Shown piece after piece: positions 18,095 to 25,933 of a stretch of DNA of 64,000 nucleotides. Every line of letters starts with the position of its first letter. The stretch's first letter is position 1. Both the position numbers and the translations under genes were made by a program. A model generated the notes under the pieces. It was not told the origin of the DNA and ran no database searches. It saw nothing but the letters and a program-made list of their open reading frames with translations. Source of the stretch: Cytophagales bacterium Alg240-R148 (GTDB lineage Bacteria; Bacteroidota; Bacteroidia; Cytophagales; Cyclobacteriaceae); assembly GCA_900537185.1 (NCBI GenBank), contig LS999826.1, positions 1,320,379-1,384,378 of the forward strand, written 5' to 3'.

Positions 18095-20620
18095 ATGAAG
18101 AATGTCCTTATAGTGTTTCTTTTAGTGCTTTTGGTTTCCTGTAAAAGTATGGAGGTGGTAGTGCCTGAAAAAGGGGTTTCAAAAGAGTTGTCGGAGCAAA
18201 GAAAGGCTTTGGTAAATTCGGTGGTGTACCAATTGAAATTTAAAGTGCCAGAATCTATTAACCAGCCGGTGACAGGGCATGCCAGTATAACATTTGAATT
18301 GAAAAAAGGCAATTATGGATGGGTAATGCTTGATTTTAAAGGAGATTCGTTGAGCCAATTGTCTATAAATGGGCACGAAGCTGGTATGCAGTGGGTAAAC
18401 GAACACCTCTCCCTTGATCCAAATTTTCTTTTGGAAGGAGAAAATAAAATTGAGGTAGATTTTATAAGTGCAGACTATGGGTTGAATAGAAATGACGATT
18501 TTCTTTATACACTGAATGTTCCAGATAGGGCTTCTGTTGTCTTTCCATGTTTTGATCAGCCCGATATAAAAGGGGTTTACGAAGTGGATTTACAAATACC
18601 TTTAGAATGGGAATCGGTGAGCAATGGTATTAAATTTGAAGAGAACAAAACTAATTTTAAAGCAATTCACTACAGCAGTACAGAACCCATCAGTACTTAC
18701 CTGTTTTGTTTTGCAACTGGTAAGTTTAAAAAAGAGGTGGCTACCATAGGAGAACACCAAATGGTGTTCTACCATAGAGAAACAACCGAGCAGCAACAGA
18801 ACATCCAAACTGTTTTCGACTTGCACAGACAATCATTGGATTTTATGCAGGCCTATACTGGTATGGATTATCCGTTTGATAATTTTGAATTTGTAGCATT
18901 GCCATCTTTCCAGTTTGGAGGTATGGAGCACCCTGGCTCCATTTATTACAATGCTTCTCAGCTTTTTCTACCAGCATCTGCATCAGAAAACCAAAAGATG
19001 CGCCGAGCAAGTTTGATAGCCCATGAAACTGCCCATATGTGGTTTGGTAATTTGGTAACTATGAAGTGGTTCAACGACGTTTGGTTAAAGGAAGTCTTTG
19101 CCAATTTTATGGCAGCTAAAATAGTGAATCCTTTATTTCCAAAAATGAACCATGATTTAAATTTCTTTCTTAAACACTATCCCGCAGCCTATGGAGTAGA
19201 TAGAACCCTAGGCACGCACCCCATCCAACAACCGTTAAAAAATATGCGGGAAGCTGGTACACTATATGGCGCAATAATTTATCAAAAGGCACCAATAGCC
19301 ATGCGGCAATTGGAATTTGTTATTGGAGAAAAACAACTGCAAGAAGGGCTCCAGTTCTATTTGAAAGAATACCAGTTCAGCAATGCCACTTGGGATGATT
19401 TGATAAAAATTCTGGATAAGTCAACTGCAATTGACTTGGAAGTGTGGAGCAACAATTGGATAAAAAAAGGAGGTATGCCGGAATGGTATTATGAAGAAAC
19501 GTTAAAGGGGGTAGCCGTATACCTACGGTTGTTGGGTACGGGCAATGTATTGCCTCAAGAGAGCTTTTGGAAGTGGACCAACGCTGCTTCTGGTGGGGTG
19601 CACAAGGTGGCGGTGGCAGACAGCGCCTCGGTTTTTATAGCGCCATCTGCGAAGGGTGCTTTTCTGTTGCCAAACAGCGAAGGAAAAGGGTATGGCTACG
19701 TTCATTGGAAACAAAAGGACATGCGGTTTTTTCTGGACCATACTGCTTCTTTTGAAGTGATAGAGAGAGCTGCGGGTTGGGTACAGGTATATGAAAACTA
19801 TATACATGGTCAATTGGACCCTGAGGTATATATTCAGTTTTTAAAATCCTCATTGGTTAATGAAACCAACCCACTTATCATTTCCTATCAAATAGAACGC
19901 TTAAAAGTAGTTTTTTGGAACCATATAGAGGATAGAAAGAATGCTTCGTTGTCCATTGAAAGTATATTGCTCAATAAAATGTTAATGGCCCAAGACAATG
20001 GTTTGAAAAGGGTGTATTACAATGGATTAAGAGGGTTGGCATGTTCTGAACAAGGGATCAAATTCCTAAAAGCCCTTTGGTCGGACCAGTTTGCTCAAAG
20101 TGGTTTTGTACTCAATGAAAGAGACTACATCGATTTGGCCTTGGATTTGGCCCTCCACCAGGCAGAAGGGTACGATTCAATTTTACAAGTACAACACCAA
20201 AGAATTAAAAATCCAGACCGCAAAAGACGGTTCGAATTTGTGCGCAAAGCTTTGGTTTTTGAAGCGGCAGAAAGAGATGCTTTTTTTGAATCTTTGTCGC
20301 AGTTAGAAACCCGAAGAAATGAGTCCTGGGTATTGGGTGCCATGCATTATTTTAACCATCCATTGGTAGCAGATAGGAACTTGTCCTATTTGGTTAAGGG
20401 GATGGAACTGACCAAAGAAATTCAACTTACAGGCGATATATTTTTCCCAAAAAGATGGTTGACCGCCTTATTGGGTACCCAAACTTCGGCAGAGTCCAAT
20501 GCAATTATTGAGCAATTTTTAAAACAAAATCCAGAATACCCTGCGTCTATTAAATTAAAACTGTTACAATCCGCCGATTTATGTTTTAGATCAGAAAACA
20601 TAAGGAGAAATAGAGATTAA
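18095..20620 (+). CDS. M1-family metallo-aminopeptidase lipoprotein
   Basis: 841 residues. The signal peptide ends with a lipobox (LLVSC, C16), so the protein is probably anchored in the envelope. The gluzincin zinc site is HETAH (310-314) with the third ligand E333 in WLKE, exactly the HExxH-x18-E spacing of M1 enzymes. The substrate N-terminus motif, normally GAMEN, is GGMEHPG (275-281) as in many Bacteroidota members. FDQP (153-156) and the C-terminal helical region are also present. It should trim peptides from the N-terminus outside the cytoplasm. It is divergent from the mannosidase; both may serve degradation of glycoprotein material, which is an inference from position. Confidence 0.9.
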   Translation: MKNVLIVFLLVLLVSCKSMEVVVPEKGVSKELSEQRKALVNSVVYQLKFKVPESINQPVTGHASITFELKKGNYGWVMLDFKGDSLSQLSINGHEAGMQWVNEHLSLDPNFLLEGENKIEVDFISADYGLNRNDDFLYTLNVPDRASVVFPCFDQPDIKGVYEVDLQIPLEWESVSNGIKFEENKTNFKAIHYSSTEPISTYLFCFATGKFKKEVATIGEHQMVFYHRETTEQQQNIQTVFDLHRQSLDFMQAYTGMDYPFDNFEFVALPSFQFGGMEHPGSIYYNASQLFLPASASENQKMRRASLIAHETAHMWFGNLVTMKWFNDVWLKEVFANFMAAKIVNPLFPKMNHDLNFFLKHYPAAYGVDRTLGTHPIQQPLKNMREAGTLYGAIIYQKAPIAMRQLEFVIGEKQLQEGLQFYLKEYQFSNATWDDLIKILDKSTAIDLEVWSNNWIKKGGMPEWYYEETLKGVAVYLRLLGTGNVLPQESFWKWTNAASGGVHKVAVADSASVFIAPSAKGAFLLPNSEGKGYGYVHWKQKDMRFFLDHTASFEVIERAAGWVQVYENYIHGQLDPEVYIQFLKSSLVNETNPLIISYQIERLKVVFWNHIEDRKNASLSIESILLNKMLMAQDNGLKRVYYNGLRGLACSEQGIKFLKALWSDQFAQSGFVLNERDYIDLALDLALHQAEGYDSILQVQHQRIKNPDRKRRFEFVRKALVFEAAERDAFFESLSQLETRRNESWVLGAMHYFNHPLVADRNLSYLVKGMELTKEIQLTGDIFFPKRWLTALLGTQTSAESNAIIEQFLKQNPEYPASIKLKLLQSADLCFRSENIRRNRD

Positions 20621-20656
20621 TCGTAAATTTAGAAAAACGACTGCCAATATAGAACT

Positions 20657-23600
20657 ATGAGCGAAGCATTACTTAAAGCAATTGTACAACTTTTTGCCAT
20701 TGTTGCTAAAGAAAGAATTACACAGGACGAACGGAACAACATCCAGGAGTTTCTTTCTTTACATTTAAATCAAGAATCTATAGCTTATTATTTGCAATTA
20801 TTTGACCAGCATTGTAGCAAACAATCTATGGATGGGGGCCGAGAGCTACAAGATCTTGATGATGAAACTGCTCAATTTATTGGAGAATGGAGTGAGATTT
20901 TAAAAATTACCAAAAAAATGAACGAAGCGCTGACCATTCAGCAAAAAGTAGTTTTGGTAATAAAAATTATTGAATTGGTATATGCCGATGGGGAGATTTC
21001 TGACAGACAGGCCAATTTGATTTTTTACATTGGAGAATCTCTAAAACTGAGCAACAAAGAGTTGAATTTGCTTAAAATGTTTGTAATGGGCGATGGACAT
21101 ACTACTCTATCTTCTCAAGACATCATTTTAGTGAGCGATGGCGTAGACAAAGGCAATTCTAAGTCCTTAACTTCTACTGTTGAGAATTTTGATGGCTTGC
21201 TAGCCATTCTGAGAATACCTGAGATTCAAATATATTTTGTAAAATACATAGGGGAGAGTGCGCTTAATTTAAACGGTATTGCGCTGAGAAATAACAATGT
21301 AGTTGTTTTTCCTACCGGTAGTAGTATAAAAGGGGGTAAAGTAGGTAAGATATACTACAGTGATGTTGTCTCGAAATTTTTAGAAGAAGAGCATAAAACC
21401 AAACTCTCTTTTCAAGCGGAACACCTGTTTTACCATTTTAAAAGTGGCAGGGCAGGGATCCAAAATATAAATATATCTGAGGAAGGGGGCAAACTTATCG
21501 GATTGATGGGGGCTTCAGGTGCTGGTAAGTCTACCTTACTCAATGTACTCAACGGTATAGAAACGCCTACCGGTGGGCGGGTGCTGATCAATGGCATCAA
21601 CATTCATGAAGAGCCCAATAAAGTAGAGGGAGTTATTGGGTATGTACCCCAAGATGATTTGTTGATTGAAGAATTGTCTGTTTTTCAAAATTTATATTTT
21701 GCAGCAGAATTGTGTTTTTCACATTACTCCCCATTGAAACTGACCAAATTGGTAGACAAGGTATTGATGAACTTAGGGCTGAGTGAAATAAAAGCCCTCA
21801 AGGTTGGGTCCCCATTAGAAAAAACAATAAGTGGAGGCCAGCGAAAAAGACTCAATATAGGGTTGGAACTGCTGCGAGAACCAACTGTTTTGTATGTGGA
21901 TGAACCTACCAGTGGATTGTCTTCAAGAGACTCAGAAAATATTATGGACCTTTTGAAAGAACTTTCTTTAAAGGGGAAATTAATTTTTGTAGTGATTCAC
22001 CAGCCCTCTTCAGAGATTTTTAAATTGTTTGATTCTCTTTTGATATTGGACGTGGGAGGTTTTCAAATATACTACGGAAATCCTGTGGAAGCGGTCACCT
22101 ATTTTAGGGAAATAATGGATTCGGTTAATAAAACCCAGGGCTCCTGTCCTGAATGTGGCAATATTAATCCGGAACAAATCTTCAATTTAATTGAAACAAA
22201 AATTGTAGATGAGTATGGTAAATTTACCAATACTAGAAAAGTTTCCCCTGGGCAGTGGTACCAGTTTTACAGAGAAAAGATTCACGCTCCAAAATACGAT
22301 ACTACTACTGAGAAATTACCGGTTACTCAGAATATTCCCAACTGGTTGAAACAATTGAAAGTGTTCATCCAAAGAGATGTGCTGAGTAAAATTAGCAACA
22401 AACAATACATGACCATCAATTTGTTGGAAGCCCCTTTGTTGGCTTTGTTCATGTCTTTTTTAATAAAGTTTTACAACAACACCGGAAACTATTCCTTTTA
22501 CGAAAACGAGAACATTCCTATTTATTTTTTCATGAGCATTATTGTTGCTTTGTTTATGGGGCTAACGGTGAGTGCAGAAGAGATAATTAGAGATAGGAAG
22601 ATACTAAAAAGAGAGAAGTTTTTGAATTTGAGTAAAAGCAGTTATTTGGTTTCAAAAATCATTGTACTGTTTACAATATCTGCCATTCAGACCATTTCTT
22701 TTGTGCTTATTGGAAACTATTTGTTGGAAATTCAAAACATGAATTTTTCCTTGTGGTTGATATTGTTCAGCGCTTCTTGTTTTGCCAATTTACTTGGTCT
22801 CAATATTTCGGCTACTTTTAATAGTGCTGTAACCATCTATATATTGATTCCAATACTCCTGATCCCTCAAATTTTACTCAGCGGAGTAGTTATAAGTTTT
22901 GATAAATTCAACCCCATGGTGGGCAGTAAAAACAATGTGCCGTGGTTTGGGAATATGATGGCTTCGCGATGGGCATTTGAAGCTGCAGTTGTAGATCAAT
23001 TCAAAGAAAATGAGTACGAAAAAATGTTTTTTGATATTGATCGAAGGGCAGCAAACGCAGAATATAAAAAGACCTATTACCTACCTGAATTAGAAAAAGA
23101 CTTGCTTTATTGTTTCAATAATTTAAGGTATAAATATTCAGAAGCTGGTCCGGTAATTACCGAAAAGTTGTCTTTATTACAATTGGAGATTCAAAAGGAG
23201 ATGAAAAAAGTAGGGGAGGATAAGTTTAAAAAATTAGACCGACTCACTTTACAAAAATTTGATTCTGCTACTTTTTATTCTACAAAGGACTTCTTTGGAG
23301 CTCTTAAAATAATGTACAATAAGCGGTACAATTCGGCTATTGAAGACAGAGAAGTAGTTACGGAGAAGTTTATGGATGCCAACGATAGTTCCAATGCTTT
23401 ACTTGAGTTAAGAAATATCCATGTCAACCAATCCATTACAGATGCTGTAAAGAATGTAGGCACAGCAGAACGCATTTCTTATTCCAAAAAAGGGCTGATA
23501 AGAAAGGTGTATCCTATTTATTATTTTAATGAATTTCCAAACCACCCATTGGACATTAGTACTAAGTTCTATGCCTATAAGAAACATATTTTTGGCAAGT

Positions 23601-23743
23601 ATTACCCCACCTTGTATTACAATGTAACCGTAATGTGGTTGAGTACCATTGTGTTGGTGTTGACTTTGTATTTTGACTTGTTTAGACGCATTTTGGTGGG
23701 ATATGAAAAGAGAAAATTTAGGAGAAGGCAAACCACAATTTAA
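20657..23743 (+). CDS. ABCG-like ABC transporter with N-terminal TerB-like domain
   Basis: 1028 residues in one chain. Residues 1-170 form a helical TerB-like domain (IIELVYADGEISDRQANLI near 104-122). A small beta-rich region (200-250) leads into the ATPase: Walker A GASGAGKS (285-292), Q-loop VPQDD (330-334), signature ISGGQRKRL (391-399), Walker B VLYVDEP (411-417) and H-loop IHQP (447-450). A CPECG motif lies near 505. The ABC2-type membrane part has helices from about 590 to 765, then a 230-residue soluble domain and a last helix near 1000. The half-transporter layout resembles ABCG proteins. The transported substrate is unknown. The histone-deacetylase-like gene overlaps its 3' end. Confidence 0.88.
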   Translation: MSEALLKAIVQLFAIVAKERITQDERNNIQEFLSLHLNQESIAYYLQLFDQHCSKQSMDGGRELQDLDDETAQFIGEWSEILKITKKMNEALTIQQKVVLVIKIIELVYADGEISDRQANLIFYIGESLKLSNKELNLLKMFVMGDGHTTLSSQDIILVSDGVDKGNSKSLTSTVENFDGLLAILRIPEIQIYFVKYIGESALNLNGIALRNNNVVVFPTGSSIKGGKVGKIYYSDVVSKFLEEEHKTKLSFQAEHLFYHFKSGRAGIQNINISEEGGKLIGLMGASGAGKSTLLNVLNGIETPTGGRVLINGINIHEEPNKVEGVIGYVPQDDLLIEELSVFQNLYFAAELCFSHYSPLKLTKLVDKVLMNLGLSEIKALKVGSPLEKTISGGQRKRLNIGLELLREPTVLYVDEPTSGLSSRDSENIMDLLKELSLKGKLIFVVIHQPSSEIFKLFDSLLILDVGGFQIYYGNPVEAVTYFREIMDSVNKTQGSCPECGNINPEQIFNLIETKIVDEYGKFTNTRKVSPGQWYQFYREKIHAPKYDTTTEKLPVTQNIPNWLKQLKVFIQRDVLSKISNKQYMTINLLEAPLLALFMSFLIKFYNNTGNYSFYENENIPIYFFMSIIVALFMGLTVSAEEIIRDRKILKREKFLNLSKSSYLVSKIIVLFTISAIQTISFVLIGNYLLEIQNMNFSLWLILFSASCFANLLGLNISATFNSAVTIYILIPILLIPQILLSGVVISFDKFNPMVGSKNNVPWFGNMMASRWAFEAAVVDQFKENEYEKMFFDIDRRAANAEYKKTYYLPELEKDLLYCFNNLRYKYSEAGPVITEKLSLLQLEIQKEMKKVGEDKFKKLDRLTLQKFDSATFYSTKDFFGALKIMYNKRYNSAIEDREVVTEKFMDANDSSNALLELRNIHVNQSITDAVKNVGTAERISYSKKGLIRKVYPIYYFNEFPNHPLDISTKFYAYKKHIFGKYYPTLYYNVTVMWLSTIVLVLTLYFDLFRRILVGYEKRKFRRRQTTI

Positions 23744-24632
23744 GGTTGCTTACCATGCCGATTATGTTCATCCAGTGGTAGATGGGCATCGGTTTCCAAT
23801 GCGGAAATACGATATTCTTTACAAAAGGCTGCTTTCTGGTGCATTTGAATATGATTTTTTTGAGCCGGATGAAGTGGAAAAGTCCTTGGTTATTGCCGTT
23901 CACGATTCAAATTATATTGAGGATTTGTATGGCTTGCGTTTGACCCGTGCACAAGAAAGAAAAACAGGCTTTAAAGTAGACAATCAGTTGGTGAAACGCG
24001 AGCGCATCATTACCAAAGGTACCCTTCAATGTGTGGACTACTCCCTCCAATACGGTGTTGCAATGAACATAGCTGGAGGTACCCACCATGCTTATGCGGC
24101 ACATGGCGAGGGCTTTTGTTTGATAAATGACCAAGCGGTGGGCGCTCAATATCTTCTGGATCAGTTCCCCAATTATAAAATATTAGTAGTGGACTTAGAT
24201 GTGCACCAAGGCAATGGTACTGCTTCTATTTTCCGAGACAACCCTTCGGTTTTTACTTTTTCGATGCATGGTAAAAACAATTATCCCATGCACAAAGAGC
24301 GGTCAGATTTGGATTTGCACCTGGAAGATGGTATCCAAGACCAAGAATATTTATGGCTTTTAGAAACCCATTTGGATCGGGTGTGGAAGGCAGTTGATCC
24401 GGATTTTGTGTTTTACCAATGTGGAGCCGATGTTTTACAATCTGATAAGTTAGGTAAATTGTGTCTAACAAAAGAAGGCTGCAAAAAGCGGGATATGGTG
24501 GTAATGGCGTATGCTAGGAGCCAGGAAGTACCCTTGGTGGCCTGTATGGGAGGCGGTTATAGTGAAGAGGTAGCTTTAATTGTGGAAATACATCAAAATA
24601 CTTTTGAAACAGCTGCAAAATTATTTTTTTAA
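23703..24632 (+). CDS. Histone-deacetylase-superfamily amidohydrolase
   Basis: 309 residues of the arginase/deacetylase fold, probably cytoplasmic. It has the active-site HH pair in GGTHHAYAAHGEGFC, the zinc ligands D and H in VVDLDVHQGNG, and the third ligand in YQCGADVLQSDKLG. Bacterial members (AcuC, acetylpolyamine amidohydrolases) remove acetyl groups from lysine or polyamines; the substrate here is not known. The usual catalytic tyrosine region near the end reads MGGGYSEE, matching the family GGGY. The start ATG at 23703 overlaps the ABC transporter gene by 41 bases in another frame; an in-frame ATG 30 bases earlier is possible but adds residues not typical of the family. Confidence 0.87.
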   Translation: MKRENLGEGKPQFKVAYHADYVHPVVDGHRFPMRKYDILYKRLLSGAFEYDFFEPDEVEKSLVIAVHDSNYIEDLYGLRLTRAQERKTGFKVDNQLVKRERIITKGTLQCVDYSLQYGVAMNIAGGTHHAYAAHGEGFCLINDQAVGAQYLLDQFPNYKILVVDLDVHQGNGTASIFRDNPSVFTFSMHGKNNYPMHKERSDLDLHLEDGIQDQEYLWLLETHLDRVWKAVDPDFVFYQCGADVLQSDKLGKLCLTKEGCKKRDMVVMAYARSQEVPLVACMGGGYSEEVALIVEIHQNTFETAAKLFF

Positions 24633-24647
24633 AAAAACGCATTTTTC

Positions 24648-24655
24648 TATTTTTG
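24648..24655 (+). promoter_or_regulatory. -7 box upstream of the MazG-like gene
   Basis: TATTTTTG matches TAnnTTTG exactly and sits 17 bases before the ATG at 24673. No good TTG is seen at the -33 position, so promoter activity is uncertain. It supports a start at 24673 rather than upstream. Confidence 0.4.
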
Positions 24656-24672
24656 GTCAAAATTTTAAGATT

Positions 24673-25137
24673 ATGGAGCAACCGGAATCAATCAAACAAG
24701 TAGCTGAATTTCACAAGACTTTTGACCACCCAATATTAGCGGAGCCTACTATCCCAGACGAAAAAAGAAGTGCCTTGCGTGTAGAGTTAATTAGAGAGGA
24801 GTTGAGTGAATTACAACAGGCCATAGAAGAAAAGGATATGGTTGAAATAGCGGATGCTTTGTGCGACATACAGTATGTGCTTTCTGGGGCTGTATTGGAA
24901 TTTGGTTTAGGAGAAAAATTTAAAACCTTATTCGATGAAGTACAACGATCTAATATGAGCAAAGCATGCCTGTCGGAGCAAGAAGCAAAAGATACAGTGG
25001 CGTATTATCTAAAAGAAAAAGCTACCGAATGTTACTACAGAGAGAAAGAAGGGAAGTGGCTGGTGTTCAGAACGGCAGATAACAAAACCATTAAATCGAT
25101 TAATTATTCCCCCGCAGATTTGAAATCAATACTATAA
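24673..25137 (+). CDS. MazG-like nucleotide pyrophosphohydrolase
   Basis: 154 residues of the all-alpha NTP pyrophosphohydrolase type. The metal-binding helices are visible: RVELIREELSELQQAIEEKD (E-x2-E-x2-E pattern) and EIADALCDIQYVLSGAVLEFG (ExxD). The N-terminus SIKQVAEFHKTFDHP is like the HisE/YpjD/phosphoribosyl-ATP-like branch. Family members hydrolyse nucleoside triphosphates to monophosphates and pyrophosphate, often as house-cleaning enzymes. An upstream in-frame start at 24580 would add 31 residues that overlap the previous gene, and the -7 box at 24648 argues against it. A terminator follows immediately. Confidence 0.82.
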   Translation: MEQPESIKQVAEFHKTFDHPILAEPTIPDEKRSALRVELIREELSELQQAIEEKDMVEIADALCDIQYVLSGAVLEFGLGEKFKTLFDEVQRSNMSKACLSEQEAKDTVAYYLKEKATECYYREKEGKWLVFRTADNKTIKSINYSPADLKSIL

Positions 25138-25138
25138 C

Positions 25139-25162
25139 AAGGCCTTTAAAAGGCCTTTTTTT
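25139..25162 (+). terminator. Rho-independent terminator after the MazG-like gene
   Basis: Stem AAGGCC / GGCCTT with a short A/T loop, followed by seven T residues. It lies between the convergent MazG-like gene and the small minus-strand gene ending at 25161. Confidence 0.8.
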
Positions 25163-25397
25163 ATATATAGAACTCCATTTGAAAAGCAGAAGTACCTGCC
25201 TTTATTTGCAATGGTTTCATTGCTAAAATCTTAGATTTATTAAATACCTGAATGAACTCAGTTCGGCTGATTCTTACCTTGCTTGAACCCGGTCCAATTT
25301 TATGGTACTGCATCCTTCCAGACTTATTGGCAGTAGCGGCATAAATGCAATTGAACTTGATGTCAGTTGGTGTTGGAATATAGTTTAAGGCCATCAT
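25161..25397 (-). CDS. Small protein of unknown function (78 residues)
   Basis: I do not recognise it. It reads MMALNYIPTPTDIKFNCIYA... and ends ...KAGTSAFQMEFYI, with several basic residues in the middle (KVRISRTEFIQVFNKSKIL). There is no signal peptide or membrane helix. It starts 4 bases after the stop of the 85-residue gene upstream, so the two form an operon driven by the operator-bearing promoter near 25685. The pair could be a regulator or toxin-antitoxin-like unit, but nothing in the sequence proves that. Confidence 0.55.
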   Translation of the reverse strand: MMALNYIPTPTDIKFNCIYAATANKSGRMQYHKIGPGSSKVRISRTEFIQVFNKSKILAMKPLQIKAGTSAFQMEFYI

Positions 25398-25401
25398 AAT
25401 A

Positions 25402-25659
25402 TTAGAGATTTCCGTAAGTCTCCTGAAAATTCACCATTACAAGTTTATTTAATTGAATATTGTACTCATTTAAAAGTACATAGGCCGATTCAGGGACGAA
25501 GTCGTGTTTCAATTTATACTGTTCTATTATCTGGGTAAGTTCCTTGATGTAAAACTTAATTTGCTCGAGGCTCTTACATTTTTTTGGTTTTTCAAAATTT
25601 CGTTTGGTGAATAGTTCAAACTCTCTTTCAATTCTTTTGTTATTCGAAAATTTTATCAT
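25402..25659 (-). CDS. Small basic protein of unknown function (85 residues)
   Basis: 85 residues starting MIKFSNNKRIEREFEL, rich in Lys, Glu and Asn and probably mostly helical, with no recognisable DNA-binding motif. An in-frame TTG at 25683 would add eight residues but lies upstream of the predicted transcript start. The -7 box TACTTTTG at 25688-25681 places that start near 25674, so the ATG at 25659 is chosen. It is the first gene of a two-gene unit, divergent from the symporter, and its promoter carries one copy of the palindrome described separately. Confidence 0.6.
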   Translation of the reverse strand: MIKFSNNKRIEREFELFTKRNFEKPKKCKSLEQIKFYIKELTQIIEQYKLKHDFVPESAYVLLNEYNIQLNKLVMVNFQETYGNL

Positions 25660-25666
25660 AGAAAAA

Positions 25667-25688
25667 TGTGTAAAAATGCACAAAAGTA
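25667..25688 (-). promoter_or_regulatory. -7 box and operator copy 1 (small-gene promoter)
   Basis: On the minus strand TACTTTTG (25688 to 25681) runs directly into the imperfect palindrome TGTGTAAAAATGCACA (25667-25682, plus-strand reading). The arms are TGTG/CACA. The palindrome covers the region from the -7 box through the expected transcript start, a classic repressor position. Confidence 0.6.
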
Positions 25689-25755
25689 TATTTCAAATAT
25701 TAAGATAAATATTTAAATATGCAAATAAAATGAATAATAACATATGTATTCTGGA

Positions 25756-25801
25756 TTGTTTGGGTTGGAATGAAGATTTATATTTGTGTAAAATTGCACA
25801 A
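25756..25801 (+). promoter_or_regulatory. Promoter and operator copy 2 (symporter side)
   Basis: TTG (25756-25758), 20 bases, then a perfect -7 box TATATTTG (25779-25786). The palindrome TTGTGTAAAATTGCACAA (25784-25801) overlaps the box and the expected start near 25793. Its 16-base core (25785-25800) matches copy 1 at 15 of 16 positions and has the same geometry relative to its own -7 box. The symporter ATG is 140 bases downstream, so a long leader is expected. Confidence 0.6.
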
Positions 25802-25933
25802 AATATTTAATTGTAAAACACTTCTGCACTTTTGATCTGAGTTTGGTTTTTAATCTAAAGAAAGTGGTAGTTGGTCTAAAAAGGAGAACCTTTAGGGTGC
25901 TTTGAAGTATGTATTAGGGAGCGTCAGAAATTT

